Below, one piece after another: positions 1-8,994 of a stretch of 59,325 bases of DNA. Under the pieces are notes generated by a model that searched no databases, was not told the origin of the DNA, and was given only the letters and a program-made list of their open reading frames with translations. This stretch comes from an uncultured SAR86 cluster bacterium (GTDB lineage: Bacteria; Pseudomonadota; Gammaproteobacteria; Magnimaribacterales; AG-339-G14). The first letter of the stretch is position 1. Every line of letters starts with the position of its first letter. The position numbers and the translations under genes were made by a program. The stretch lies in the NCBI GenBank assembly GCA_902536295.1, contig CACAWS010000006.1, forward strand, positions 1 through 59,325. Reading direction: 5' to 3'.

Positions 1-2
1 AT

Positions 3-467
3 TATTGTATTGTGGGTCATTCCGAAAGAAGAGCGCTAGGGGAAACTGATTTTATAGTAAAAGATAAAGTAGAAAAATTATTATCTAAAAAAATTACACC
101 AGTAATATGTATCGGTGAGAGTTTTGAGATTCAAAAAAATAATGAAACCAAAACTTTTTTATTATCTCAATTGGAGTTACTTCTAAAAGATAAGAATTTA
201 AATCTTAATAAGTGTGTTTTTGCTTACGAACCACTTTGGGCTATAGGAAAAGGAATTCCAGCAGACCTGAGCACTATTAAAACCTCAATTTCGTATATAA
301 AAAAATTTTTTGATGAATATAATCTATCCCTCACGATTCTTTATGGCGGTAGTGTGAATGAGAAAAATTCATCTGAAATTTTATCAGTAGATCATATTTC
401 AGGTTTTTTGGTTGGAAATTCTTCGCTTGATGGAAAAGAATTTGCTAATATCGCCAAAAATTTTTAA
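3..467 (+). CDS. tpiA: Triosephosphate isomerase, C-terminal part (5' truncated by window edge)
   Basis: This glycolytic enzyme interconverts dihydroxyacetone phosphate and glyceraldehyde 3-phosphate in the cytoplasm. The open frame enters from the window edge and reads YCIVGHSERR, the conserved TIM segment around residue 100, so the first hundred or so residues (active-site Lys and His) lie outside. The general-base Glu is in FAYEPLWAIG, followed by the flexible phosphate-gripping loop, and YGGSV forms the phosphate-binding turn. The GTG at 12 is an internal Val codon, not a start. secG follows 2 bases after the stop, the usual tpiA-secG order in gammaproteobacteria. Confidence 0.96.
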   Translation, partial: YCIVGHSERRALGETDFIVKDKVEKLLSKKITPVICIGESFEIQKNNETKTFLLSQLELLLKDKNLNLNKCVFAYEPLWAIGKGIPADLSTIKTSISYIKKFFDEYNLSLTILYGGSVNEKNSSEILSVDHISGFLVGNSSLDGKEFANIAKNF

Positions 468-469
468 GA

Positions 470-790
470 ATGCTTACTTTTTTAATTGGATTACAAATTT
501 TTCTGGCTATCTTATTGGTTGTCGTCATTCTTTTACAAAACGGCAAGGGAGCAGATATTGGCTCCGCCTTTGGTAGTGGGAATAATAACGGTATGCTAGG
601 ACCAATTGAATCAGGTAACACAATGTCGTTAATAACCTGGATTTTAGTTTTTCTTTTTTTTATTAATACTTTAGGTATTTCCGTTTATCAAAAAATTAAT
701 TTAGATGAAGAACTTGAAATATTTTCAGAGTCTTTAGATCTAGATCAAAATATAGAAGAAATTTTGGAAATAGACGATTTACCTGATTGA
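470..790 (+). CDS. secG: Preprotein translocase subunit SecG
   Basis: SecG is the small inner-membrane subunit of the SecYEG protein-export channel. The 106-residue product has two hydrophobic helices (about 3-22 and 50-70) joined by the conserved glycine-rich cytoplasmic loop that includes LLQNGKGADIG and AFGSG. The C-terminal tail is acidic and low-complexity. The ATG lies 2 bases after the tpiA stop with no Shine-Dalgarno sequence, so translation is probably coupled. tRNA-Leu(GAG) begins 4 bases after the stop, as in E. coli where leuU follows secG. Confidence 0.95.
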   Translation: MLTFLIGLQIFLAILLVVVILLQNGKGADIGSAFGSGNNNGMLGPIESGNTMSLITWILVFLFFINTLGISVYQKINLDEELEIFSESLDLDQNIEEILEIDDLPD

Positions 791-794
791 TATC

Positions 795-881
795 GCCGAA
801 GTGGTGGAATTGGTAGACACGCTATCTTGAGGGGGTAGTGAGCAAATGCTCGTGGAGGTTCAAATCCTCTCTTCGGCACCA
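795..881 (+). tRNA. tRNA-Leu (anticodon GAG)
   Basis: An 87-nt class II tRNA with a long variable arm. The acceptor strands GCCGAAG (795-801) and CTTCGGC (871-877) pair perfectly, followed by discriminator A and an encoded CCA at 879-881. The anticodon stem CTATC/GGTAG encloses the loop TTGAGGG, giving anticodon GAG. The T-loop reads TTCAAAT. It lies between secG and the initiator tRNA, matching the position of leuU in E. coli. Confidence 0.97.
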
Positions 882-887
882 ATTCAC

Positions 888-916
888 TTGACCAATTTTA
901 TTGTAAATCCTATACT
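888..916 (+). promoter_or_regulatory. Sigma-70 promoter for the initiator tRNA-rimP-nusA-infB operon
   Basis: A -35 hexamer TTGACC (888-893) and a -10 hexamer TATACT (911-916) are separated by exactly 17 bases. The predicted start is near 923, about 6 bases before the tRNA. The bases after the -10 (CCTGCG) are GC-rich in a very AT-rich setting, like the discriminator of stringently controlled stable-RNA promoters. E. coli has its metY-rimP-nusA promoter at the equivalent place. No transcript data are available here. Confidence 0.75.
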
Positions 917-928
917 CCTGCGAATTAT

Positions 929-1004
<76 letters not shown>

Positions 1005-1005
<1 letters not shown>

Positions 1006-1029
1006 AATAGGCCCTTTGAGGGCCTATTT
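1005..1029 (+). terminator. Strong hairpin after tRNA-fMet, possible partial terminator or processing signal
   Basis: A perfect 10-bp stem, AAATAGGCCC (1005-1014) with GGGCCTATTT (1020-1029), encloses the 5-base loop TTTGA. It starts at the last base of the tRNA CCA end and is followed by AT-rich sequence without a long T run. In E. coli, structures between metY and the nusA genes attenuate read-through. This may do the same or may guide tRNA 3' processing. Confidence 0.6.
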
Positions 1030-1040
1030 AATATAATATT

Positions 1041-1502
1041 ATGGATATTAAAGAAAAGATTAAATTACTAATAGAAAAAGATATCGCTATCTTAGGTTAT
1101 TCTATCTGGGGGATAGAAGTTTCAGGTAACTCTATTTCAAAACTAATAAGATTATTTATTGATAAAAACAAAGGTAAAATTGATTTATTAGATTGTGAAA
1201 AGGTAAGTAATCAAGTTGTAGACCTTTTTGACAATAGTGATTTATTTGATTTTAAATATCGATTGGAAGTTTCCTCTCCTGGTATTGAGAGAAGTTTTTT
1301 TAAATTTGATCAGCACGAGGATTTTATTGGAGACCTTATTGAAATAAAATTTAAAAAAGAAAATACAAACAAAACTATTAGAGGCGAATTAACAAAATTT
1401 GAAGCAGAAAGTTTAGAAGTAAAGCTTGAGAATAATAACTTCGAAAAAATTGATTTATCAAGCTATATGTCCTCAAAATTAATTAATAAGGAGTTAATTT
1501 AA
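1041..1502 (+). CDS. rimP: Ribosome maturation factor RimP
   Basis: RimP assists 30S subunit maturation. The 153-residue product matches the family in length and layout: an N-terminal alpha/beta domain with the characteristic ELSSPGIER-type motif (here YRLEVSSPGIERSF, about residues 73-86) and a C-terminal SH3-like barrel. It is the first protein gene after the initiator tRNA and sits directly before nusA. The nusA Shine-Dalgarno AAGGAG (1488-1493) lies within its 3' end. There is no convincing ribosome binding site before its own ATG. Confidence 0.95.
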   Translation: MDIKEKIKLLIEKDIAILGYSIWGIEVSGNSISKLIRLFIDKNKGKIDLLDCEKVSNQVVDLFDNSDLFDFKYRLEVSSPGIERSFFKFDQHEDFIGDLIEIKFKKENTNKTIRGELTKFEAESLEVKLENNNFEKIDLSSYMSSKLINKELI

Positions 1503-1504
1503 AA

Positions 1505-2968
1505 ATGAATGAAGAAATTTTAATGGTTGCTGAATCAGTTTCTAATGAAAAAGATCTTCCTAAAGATACTATTTTTGAAGCAATTGAGCTCGCATTGGCA
1601 AGCGCGGCAAAAAAAAGATATGAGAAAGACGTTGACATTAAAGTATTCATAGATAGAGAAACTGGAGATTTTGAAACTTTTCGATGTTGGACAGCTGTCG
1701 ATTTTGAGGAATACGAAAACTCTGATATTCACATACTTGCAGATAGTGATTTAGCTGATGAAAAAGGATTAAAAGAAGGCGATATTGATAAAGAGCAAAT
1801 TGAAAATCCTGAATTTGGAAGAATTGCAGCTCAAGCAGCTAAACAAGTAATTGTGCAAAAAGTAAGAGATGCTGAACGTTTTGAGATCATCAAAAAATTT
1901 AGACCTTATATAGGAACTTTGGTTAATGGCACTGTTAAAAAAGTTACTAGAGAATTTATTATCGTAGATCTAGGAGATAATGCAGAGGCTTCATTGTCTA
2001 GAAGAGATTTGGTTCAAGGAGAAATATATAGGATTGGTGATCGGATTAAGGGAATTTTAGGAGAAACAGTTAGAGAAAATAGAGGGTCTCAATTAGTCTT
2101 AAGCAGAAGTGCAAATGAGATGGTTGTTGAATTGTTTAAGTTAGAAGTTCCTGAAATTGCAGAAGAAGTGATTCAAATAAGAGCTGTTGCCAGAGACTCA
2201 GGAGCTAGAACGAAAATTGCTGTAAAAACTAATGATGTAAGAATTGATCCTGTTGGGGCTTGTGTTGGAATGAGAGGATCTAGGGTACAGGCGGTCTCAA
2301 ATGAATTGGGAAGTGAAAGAATAGATATTGTAGTGTGGGATGACGATCCGGCAAAACTTTTAATAAATACTTTATCACCAGCAGAAGTTACTTCTATTGT
2401 TCTTGACGAGGAGAATAGATCTATGGAGGTTAAAGTCAAAGATGAGAATCTCGCCTTAGCTATTGGAAGAAATGGGCAGAATATTAGACTTGCATCCGAA
2501 CTTACAGGATGGCAAATACAAATTGGGGGGGAGAATGATGATCTAAGTATAGATGAGTCACCTGAAAATGTATTGATAAAATTTATGGGTGTTGATTCCG
2601 ATCTTGCTAAGAAACTTTTAGAAAATGGGTTTGATTCAGTTCAAAAAATTTCAGAAGCAACAATTGAGGATTTAGAATCTATTGATGAAATTGATTCTGA
2701 AATTTCTGAAGCTCTCATAGAAAGGTCTGAAGCAGCTCTACTTGAGCTTGCATTATCAGACATTGAAAACGAAGAGTCGAAAGATAATACTTTGGAAAGC
2801 TTAGAATTATTAAATGAAGATTTTATTGAAAAGCTTAAAAGCAGTAACATAACTTCAAAAGAAGAGCTTGCGGATTTAGCATCTGATGAGTTGATGCCAA
2901 TCTTAGAAATATCAGAAGATCACGCTGGTGAAATAATTATGGCTGCCAGGGCTCAATGGTTTGATTAA
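1505..2968 (+). CDS. nusA: Transcription termination/antitermination factor NusA
   Basis: NusA binds RNA polymerase, modulates pausing and termination, and takes part in rRNA antitermination. The 487 residues show the expected order: N-terminal polymerase-binding domain (about 1-125), S1 domain (about 130-200, with GTLVNGTVKKV), two KH domains (about 225-345, with GMRGSRVQAV and AIGRNGQNIRLA), then acidic repeat domains reaching the C terminus (about 350-487), as in gammaproteobacteria. The ATG is preceded by AAGGAG at a spacing of 11 bases. It lies 2 bases after rimP and 5 bases before infB. Confidence 0.98.
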   Translation: MNEEILMVAESVSNEKDLPKDTIFEAIELALASAAKKRYEKDVDIKVFIDRETGDFETFRCWTAVDFEEYENSDIHILADSDLADEKGLKEGDIDKEQIENPEFGRIAAQAAKQVIVQKVRDAERFEIIKKFRPYIGTLVNGTVKKVTREFIIVDLGDNAEASLSRRDLVQGEIYRIGDRIKGILGETVRENRGSQLVLSRSANEMVVELFKLEVPEIAEEVIQIRAVARDSGARTKIAVKTNDVRIDPVGACVGMRGSRVQAVSNELGSERIDIVVWDDDPAKLLINTLSPAEVTSIVLDEENRSMEVKVKDENLALAIGRNGQNIRLASELTGWQIQIGGENDDLSIDESPENVLIKFMGVDSDLAKKLLENGFDSVQKISEATIEDLESIDEIDSEISEALIERSEAALLELALSDIENEESKDNTLESLELLNEDFIEKLKSSNITSKEELADLASDELMPILEISEDHAGEIIMAARAQWFD

Positions 2969-2973
2969 AATTG

Positions 2974-5289
2974 ATGAAAGTTAGTCAGATTGCAAAAGTA
3001 ATAGGTTACAGTCCTGATGATCTCTTAGATCAAATCAAGGCTGCAGGATTGAAGCATGCAAGCGCTGATGATGAAATTTCAAATGAAGACAAGAAAATTC
3101 TTTTAAATTTTATTAAATCCTCTAAAAAATCCTCAAAAAAAACTATTTCTTTAAAAAAAGCATCTTCTGGAAAATCTAGTTCAAAAATATCTATAACACG
3201 GTTAAATCAGAATAAAAAAAATGAAAATTCAAATATATCTCAAGATTTTTCTGGAACAATAGATTTTGATGATGCAGAGAAAAAAAGACTTTCAGCAGAA
3301 AAATCTAGTGAATCTAAAAAAAATCAAATTGAAGAAGAAAAAAGCAAAAGCAATGTAATTAGAAGAGTAAAAAAAACAGAGGCCTCAAAAAAACAAACTC
3401 GTCCTTCTCAAATAAAAAAACCTTCCTATTCACGAGACGATAACAAAAAAGAAAAAAGAGAAATTGAAGGTGAAAAATACCTTGAAAGCAAATTATCTTC
3501 CAATGTTCAAAGTTTCGAGAAACCTTCAGAATTTATCCAAAAGGAAGTTAAAATACCAGAGTTTATATCAGTTGCAGACCTTGCTAAGTCTCTATCAATA
3601 AAATCAGGCGAACTCATCAAATCGCTGATGAAAAATGGGGTGATGGTTACTCTCAATCAGACAATTGATCAAGAAACAGCTTTACTAGTAGTAGAAGAAT
3701 TGGGACACATTGGAATTCCGCTAGACGAAAATAAAGAGGAAGAAAATTTAATCGAAAATCTTACTTATAAAGGAGTTGAAGAACCAAGAGATCCTGTGGT
3801 CTCGGTTTTAGGTCACGTTGATCATGGTAAAACATCTATTTTAGACTTTATTAGAAAAGCAGCGGTTGCTGAAACAGAAGAAGGAGGAATTACTCAAGGG
3901 ATTGGAGCTTATCAAACTAAGCATGAAAAAAAGGTCATAACTTTTATCGACACTCCCGGCCATGCAGCTTTCTCTCAAATGCGTGCTAGAGGAGCAAATT
4001 CTACAGATATAGTAATCTTAGTTGTAGCTGCAGATGACAGTGTACAACCACAGACCCAAGAAGCTTATGATCACGCAAAAGCTGCAGGAGTAGAAATAAT
4101 TGTTGCCATAAATAAAATAGATAAACCTGAAGCAGATGTCGATAAAGTAAAAAGTGATCTTGCAGCTATGGGGTTAACCCCTGAAGACTGGGGTGGAGAT
4201 GTTCAAATGATTCCAGTTTCTGCTAATACTGGAGAAGGTATTCCGGATTTGCTAGATAGCATCATATTAGTTTCTGAAGTGCTGGAGTTAAGGACAAATC
4301 ACGAAGGACCTGCAGCCGGAATAGTTCTAGAATCTGGTGTAAAGAAAGGAGAAGGTGCGGTAGCGACTCTATTAGTTAAAAAAGGTACATTAAAAACTGG
4401 TGATTTAATTCTTGTTGGAGATCAATATCGAAAAATCAGAAGTTTGAAAAACTTTTTGGAAGAAAACATTAATCAAGCTCCTCCGTCTTTTCCTGTATTT
4501 ATCTCTGGTTTGGAATATTCCCCCAACGCTGGAGATGAATTTATTGTGGTAAAAGATGAAAAGGCTGCAAAAGCATTATCTGAAAATAGGGCTAAAAAAA
4601 TTCGAGATAAGAGACTTGCTCAAAGAAGTGGTGTATCTAACGAGAATTTGTTCGCAAATGTCACTGAAGGGGCAAAGCCCTCTGTAAATTTAATTATTAA
4701 GTCTGATACAAATGGATCACTTGAAGCTTTAGTGGGAGCTATAACTAATTTAAAAGTTGAAGAAGTAAATTTAAAAATTGTTTTAGACGCTGTAGGACCT
4801 ATCTCAGAAAATGACGTAAATCTGGCTATTGCATCTGAAGCATCTATTTTTGGGTTTAATGTCAGAGCTGACTCAGCATCAAGTGGTTTGGCTGAAGAGG
4901 AAGGAATTTCTATAAAATACTTTGGGATAATTTATGATTTAATAGATGAAATAAAATCTACCATAGAAGGTTCTTTAAGCCCTGAGATTAAGGAAAGTAT
5001 CAAAGGTATTGCTTTGGTTAAAGACGTGTTTAAATCGCCTAAATTCGGATTTGTTGCTGGCTCCATTGTTGAAGAAGGAACAATTTCTTCAAAAATGAAC
5101 GTGAGAGTTTTGAGAGATAATATAGTTATTCATGAAGGAATATTAGATTCTTTAAGAAGATTTAAAGATGAAGCTAAGGAGGTAAAATCTGGTACAGAGT
5201 GTGGTATTGGCATTTCCAATTATTCAGACATAAAGATTGGAGATAAAATAGAAGTTTTCGAAAGAGAAGAAATTAAACGAAAATTATAA
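2974..5289 (+). CDS. infB: Translation initiation factor IF-2
   Basis: IF-2 is the GTPase that recruits formyl-Met-tRNA to the 30S subunit and promotes subunit joining. The 771-residue product has an N-terminal IF2-N module (about 1-45), a long Lys/Ser-rich linker (about 45-190), a second IF2-N module (about 195-250), then the G domain with GHVDHGKTS (G1, about 280), DTPGHAAF (G3, about 326) and NKID (G4, about 380), followed by domains II-IV. ATG 2974 is preferred over the adjacent TTG 2971. It is shorter than E. coli IF2-1 (890 residues), mainly in the linker. Confidence 0.98.
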   Translation: MKVSQIAKVIGYSPDDLLDQIKAAGLKHASADDEISNEDKKILLNFIKSSKKSSKKTISLKKASSGKSSSKISITRLNQNKKNENSNISQDFSGTIDFDDAEKKRLSAEKSSESKKNQIEEEKSKSNVIRRVKKTEASKKQTRPSQIKKPSYSRDDNKKEKREIEGEKYLESKLSSNVQSFEKPSEFIQKEVKIPEFISVADLAKSLSIKSGELIKSLMKNGVMVTLNQTIDQETALLVVEELGHIGIPLDENKEEENLIENLTYKGVEEPRDPVVSVLGHVDHGKTSILDFIRKAAVAETEEGGITQGIGAYQTKHEKKVITFIDTPGHAAFSQMRARGANSTDIVILVVAADDSVQPQTQEAYDHAKAAGVEIIVAINKIDKPEADVDKVKSDLAAMGLTPEDWGGDVQMIPVSANTGEGIPDLLDSIILVSEVLELRTNHEGPAAGIVLESGVKKGEGAVATLLVKKGTLKTGDLILVGDQYRKIRSLKNFLEENINQAPPSFPVFISGLEYSPNAGDEFIVVKDEKAAKALSENRAKKIRDKRLAQRSGVSNENLFANVTEGAKPSVNLIIKSDTNGSLEALVGAITNLKVEEVNLKIVLDAVGPISENDVNLAIASEASIFGFNVRADSASSGLAEEEGISIKYFGIIYDLIDEIKSTIEGSLSPEIKESIKGIALVKDVFKSPKFGFVAGSIVEEGTISSKMNVRVLRDNIVIHEGILDSLRRFKDEAKEVKSGTECGIGISNYSDIKIGDKIEVFEREEIKRKL

Positions 5290-5598
5290 TTGTTCAAATC
5301 CACACCTTTCAAAAGATCACAAAGAGTTAGCGATTTAATAAGAAAAGAAGTTGCCAACATTTTCTTATTTGATTTGAGAGATCCAAGGCTTAAAAATTTG
5401 ACAATTAGTAGGGTTGAGATGAGTGATGATCTTTCGAATGCAACAATCTATTATTTTTCTAATTTTCTTGAATCTGAAGGAGACGAATTACAAAAGGTTC
5501 TTACAAAAAGCAAAGGTTTTATTAAGTCGCTGCTAGGAAAAAGGCTAAGTTTGAAAAAGATTCCAAAAATATATTTTAAGGAAGAAATGGATGCTTAA
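5290..5598 (+). CDS. rbfA: 30S ribosome-binding factor A (RbfA), TTG start
   Basis: RbfA binds the pre-30S subunit near the 5' helix of 16S rRNA during late maturation. The 102 residues form a single KH-like domain. The start TPFKRSQRVSDLIRKEVANI and the internal LRDPRLKNLTISRVEMSDDL are typical of the family. The TTG start directly abuts the infB stop with zero spacing, and there is no upstream ATG that would preserve the conserved N terminus. The 3' end overlaps truB by 8 bases, implying coupled translation. Confidence 0.94.
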   Translation: MFKSTPFKRSQRVSDLIRKEVANIFLFDLRDPRLKNLTISRVEMSDDLSNATIYYFSNFLESEGDELQKVLTKSKGFIKSLLGKRLSLKKIPKIYFKEEMDA

Positions 5599-6481
5599 TG
5601 GCGCCTTGATTTTAAATAAGCCAAGTGGAATTTCTTCTGGAATTTTCTCAAGAAAGATAAAAAAATTCCTACGTTTTAAAGAAAAAGTTGGACATGCAGG
5701 AACTTTAGATCCATTAGCAAGTGGTATTTTAATAATTTGTATTGGTCAGATGACGAGGTTTATACATTTCCTTAATTTAGAAAGAAAAACATATACAGCT
5801 GAGATATCTTTAGGAATTAAAACCGATACAGGCGATTTAGAGGGAAAAATAATCGAAAAAACAAAAAACATACCTACAAAGAAAGATTTTGAAAAAACAT
5901 TGGGTAATTTTATTGGAGATATTAGTCAAAAGCCTCCAGCTTATTCATCTTTAAAATATAAGGGGAAGCCTTATAGATATTATGCTATTAAAGGAATTCC
6001 AATAAAAATCGAAGAGAGGATGGTTAAAATTTATGATTTGAAAATTCTTTCTTTAAAAAATGATACCTTAAAAATCCATGTTGATTGTGGTTCAGGGACT
6101 TACATAAGATCATTAGCGGAAGATATATGTGAATCACTTAACTCTTATGGGGCTGTATCTGGGTTAATTAGAACTAAATCAGCAGGGTATGTAATAGATG
6201 ATTGTTTGGAATTAGAAGAAATTAATAGAGAAAATATTGAAAAAAAAATTATTAAGCCAGGGGATGCACTTAGAGGTCTAGATAGGATACAATGCCGTTC
6301 AGAAATAGTAGATAAAATAACTAGAGGCCAAATAATAGAAACGGAAATGGCTAATAAAAACGGATTCTTTAGATTTTTTGATACCGAAGAAAATTTTTTA
6401 GGAATAGTTGAAAGTTATGATGGGTTATTGAAACCCAGAAGATTACTAGGTAATTTTAACAATAATGGAGATAGCTCTTGA
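5591..6481 (+). CDS. truB: tRNA pseudouridine(55) synthase TruB
   Basis: TruB converts U55 in the T-loop of tRNAs to pseudouridine. The 296-residue protein carries the catalytic motif [12 protein letters not shown] (about residues 35-46, catalytic Asp in TLDP), the [16 protein letters not shown] segment and the [11 protein letters not shown] motif. A C-terminal PUA-like region covers about 230-296. The ATG lies inside the end of rbfA. Its own stop TGA overlaps the TTG start of rpsO. Confidence 0.97.
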   Translation: MLNGALILNKPSGISSGIFSRKIKKFLRFKEKVGHAGTLDPLASGILIICIGQMTRFIHFLNLERKTYTAEISLGIKTDTGDLEGKIIEKTKNIPTKKDFEKTLGNFIGDISQKPPAYSSLKYKGKPYRYYAIKGIPIKIEERMVKIYDLKILSLKNDTLKIHVDCGSGTYIRSLAEDICESLNSYGAVSGLIRTKSAGYVIDDCLELEEINRENIEKKIIKPGDALRGLDRIQCRSEIVDKITRGQIIETEMANKNGFFRFFDTEENFLGIVESYDGLLKPRRLLGNFNNNGDSS

Positions 6482-6747
6482 GCTTAGATATCGAAAAAAA
6501 GAGTAAAGTTATAAAACAATTTGCCAGATCTGAAACCGATACTGGTTCGCCAGAAGTACAAATTGCACTTTTAACCGAAAATATTCTTTCTTTGCAAAAT
6601 CATTTTGAAGATCATCATAAGGATCATCATTCTCGTCAGGGATTAATCAGGATGGTAAATAAAAGACGAAAACTTTTGGATTATTTAAAGAAAAAAGATA
6701 GTTCAAAGTATAGCGCGATTCTTAAAGAGCTAAATCTTAGAAAATAA
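6478..6747 (+). CDS. rpsO: 30S ribosomal protein S15, TTG start
   Basis: S15 is a primary binder of 16S rRNA in the 30S platform. The 89-residue length equals E. coli S15, and [12 protein letters not shown], the HHSRQGL loop and the basic C-terminal [11 protein letters not shown] are family hallmarks. The start is TTG in a TTGA overlap with the truB stop, and beginning here reproduces the universal MSL N terminus. pnp follows after 24 bases. In E. coli S15 represses its own leader; no comparable leader exists here because the gene overlaps truB. Confidence 0.96.
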   Translation: MSLDIEKKSKVIKQFARSETDTGSPEVQIALLTENILSLQNHFEDHHKDHHSRQGLIRMVNKRRKLLDYLKKKDSSKYSAILKELNLRK

Positions 6748-6771
6748 AAGATAAAAAGTCTAAAAACTATT

Positions 6772-8874
6772 ATGGATAATGAAAAAATTATATCCTGCAA
6801 ACGAACTATTGCAGGAAAGGAAGTTTCTTTAGAAACTGGAAAAATAGCTAGACAAGCAACTGCCTCAGTCATAGCTTCTTCAGGAGATACACAAGTATTA
6901 GTTACTATTGTTGCGGGAGGTCAAAAAGAAGGTCAAGGATTCTTTCCTTTAACTGTAAATTACATCGAAAAATTTTATGCCGCTGGAAAAATTCCTGGAA
7001 GTTTTTTCAGAAGAGAAGGAAGACCTTCTGAAGGCGAAGTTTTGACTTCTAGACTTATAGACAGACCCATTAGACCCTTATTTCCTAAAGGGTATACTCA
7101 AGAAGTTCAGGTAATTTGTACAGTACTCTCGATGGACAAAGATGATACAGCGGATATTATTTCCTTGATTGGTGTTTCTGCTGCCTTACAGATTTCTGGC
7201 CTACCATTTCAAGGTCCTTTATCTGCTGCAAAAATAGGATTCATCGATGGAAATTATGTTTTAAATCCCTCTATAACTGATTTAAATAATTCTAAACTAG
7301 ATATGGTAATTGCTGGTTCCACTGATGCCATATTTATGGTGGAGTCAGAAGCTGAAGAATTAACAGAAGATCAAATGCTTGGTGCAATCTTATTTGCGCA
7401 ACAAGAAATGAAACCAAGTTTAGATTTAATCGAAGAATTTGTTTCACAAGTTCAGGTTGATCCAATCGAATATTTTTTGGATGAAGAAGATGCAGATTTA
7501 AAAGCATTGGTTTCCGATCTGGTTAGTTCGAAAATTGAAGACGCTTATCAAGTTCCTGAAAAAGCACAAAGACAACAGGCAGTGGCTGAGGCTCGAGAGT
7601 TTTTAGCTAACCAATTCAACGAGGTGGATGATGAAGAAAAGATTGAAAAAGCAAAAAACTATTTTAAATCTTTAGAATCTTCAATTGTAAGAACTCGTTT
7701 ACTTAAAGGACAACCGAGAATTGATGGTCGAGACTTGGACACAGTAAGACCAATTAGGATAGAGACCGGGTTCTTAAATCAAGCTCATGGCTCAGCGTTA
7801 TTTACACGAGGAGAAACACAATCAATTGGAGTTGCAACTATAGACTCACTTAAACTTTCTCAACTTTTAGACACTTTACATGGCGATTCTAAAGATCCTT
7901 TTATGCTTCACTATAATTTTCCTCCTTATTCAGTTGGGGAGGCAGGAATGATTGGAAGTCCAAAGAGAAGAGAAATTGGGCATGGAAAGCTAGCAAGAAG
8001 AGCTCTAGAAGCTGTATTGCCTGATACCGAAGAATTTGAATATGCTATTAGGGTGGTTTCAGAAATTACAGAATCTAATGGTTCAAGTTCCATGGCTACT
8101 GTCTGTTCTTCAAGTTTAGCTATGATGGACGCAGGTATACCATTAAAAAAAGCCGTTGCAGGTGTTGCAATGGGACTTGTTAAAGGAGATGAGGATTATT
8201 GTGTAATAACCGATATCCTCGGCGATGAAGATCATTTAGGCGATATGGATTTTAAAGTTGCAGGCACTGCCGATGGAGTTACAGCATTGCAGATGGACAT
8301 AAAGATTGCTGGTATTAATGAAAACATTCTTCAAGACGCTCTCGATAAAGCTAATGCTGCTCGAACTCATATTCTTCAAGAAATGGCAAAAGTTTTGAGT
8401 GAGCCAAGACCGGAATTATCTGATTTAGCACCTCAAGCCATAAAAACATCCATTCCTAAAAATAAAATAGGAGAAGTGATTGGTAAGGGCGGTAGCACTA
8501 TTAAAAGTATCACCGAGAAAACCGAAACAAATATAGATATCAATGATAACGGTGATATTAGCATTTACGGAAGAAGCAAAGAGTCTAGACAAGAAGCTTT
8601 GAATATTATTGAGTCAATGATTTCAGATCCTGAAATAGGTCTAGTATGCGTTGGAACTATAGTTAAAATCGTTGATTTTGGAGCTTTTGTATCTTTCGAT
8701 AACGGCAAAGAGGGATTGGTACATATCTCTGAAATAGCTGAAGAAAGAGTGAAAAATGTTAAAGATTATTTAGTTGAAGGAGAAGAGGTAGATATAAAAG
8801 TTATCGGCATTGATAATAGAGGAAAAATTAAATTAAGTATGAAAGCTGTTAATAGTGATCAAGATGATAATTAA
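6772..8874 (+). CDS. pnp: Polynucleotide phosphorylase
   Basis: PNPase is the 3'-5' phosphorolytic exoribonuclease of mRNA decay. The 700 residues give two RNase PH domains (about 1-215 and 315-545) separated by an all-helical domain, with FFRREGRPSEGE in the first and GSSSMATVC plus the catalytic acidic motif DEDHLGDMDFKVAGT in the second. A KH domain (about 555-615, IGKGGSTIKSI) and an S1 domain (about 620-690, GTIVKIVDFGAFV) complete it. It is last in the operon and ends 6 bases before a convergent tRNA-Met, with no terminator in that gap. Confidence 0.98.
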   Translation: MDNEKIISCKRTIAGKEVSLETGKIARQATASVIASSGDTQVLVTIVAGGQKEGQGFFPLTVNYIEKFYAAGKIPGSFFRREGRPSEGEVLTSRLIDRPIRPLFPKGYTQEVQVICTVLSMDKDDTADIISLIGVSAALQISGLPFQGPLSAAKIGFIDGNYVLNPSITDLNNSKLDMVIAGSTDAIFMVESEAEELTEDQMLGAILFAQQEMKPSLDLIEEFVSQVQVDPIEYFLDEEDADLKALVSDLVSSKIEDAYQVPEKAQRQQAVAEAREFLANQFNEVDDEEKIEKAKNYFKSLESSIVRTRLLKGQPRIDGRDLDTVRPIRIETGFLNQAHGSALFTRGETQSIGVATIDSLKLSQLLDTLHGDSKDPFMLHYNFPPYSVGEAGMIGSPKRREIGHGKLARRALEAVLPDTEEFEYAIRVVSEITESNGSSSMATVCSSSLAMMDAGIPLKKAVAGVAMGLVKGDEDYCVITDILGDEDHLGDMDFKVAGTADGVTALQMDIKIAGINENILQDALDKANAARTHILQEMAKVLSEPRPELSDLAPQAIKTSIPKNKIGEVIGKGGSTIKSITEKTETNIDINDNGDISIYGRSKESRQEALNIIESMISDPEIGLVCVGTIVKIVDFGAFVSFDNGKEGLVHISEIAEERVKNVKDYLVEGEEVDIKVIGIDNRGKIKLSMKAVNSDQDDN

Positions 8875-8880
8875 TTTTTG

Positions 8881-8954
8881 TGGCTATGCTGTGACTTGAA
8901 CACAGGACCTCAGCATTATGAATGCTGCGCTCTAACCAGCTGAGCTACATAGCC
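8881..8954 (-). tRNA. Elongator tRNA-Met (anticodon CAT), CCA not encoded
   Basis: The reverse strand gives acceptor strands GGCTATG and CATAGCC, D-loop AGCTCAGCTGGTTAGAGC and anticodon loop TTCATAA. The body resembles E. coli elongator tRNA-Met (GGCTACG...CGTAGCC) more than tRNA-Ile(CAT). The bases after the discriminator A read CAA, so CCA must be added by tRNA nucleotidyltransferase, unlike the Leu, fMet and Gln tRNAs here. It lies downstream of ychF on the same strand and faces the end of pnp. Confidence 0.93.
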
Positions 8955-8994
8955 AAACTTGGATTCTCTTTTCGATCAAAAGCTTTGTCAAGTT

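Noticed and set aside
1031-1037. TATAAT (1032-1037) just before rimP as a separate promoter
   Set aside because: It would start transcription at or after the rimP ATG and has no -35; the tRNA promoter at 888-916 is far better.
8881-8954. Reading the CAT-anticodon tRNA as tRNA-Ile (lysidine type)
   Set aside because: The acceptor stem GGCTATG and the D-arm match elongator tRNA-Met rather than the GGCCCCT-type acceptor of tRNA-Ile(CAT).
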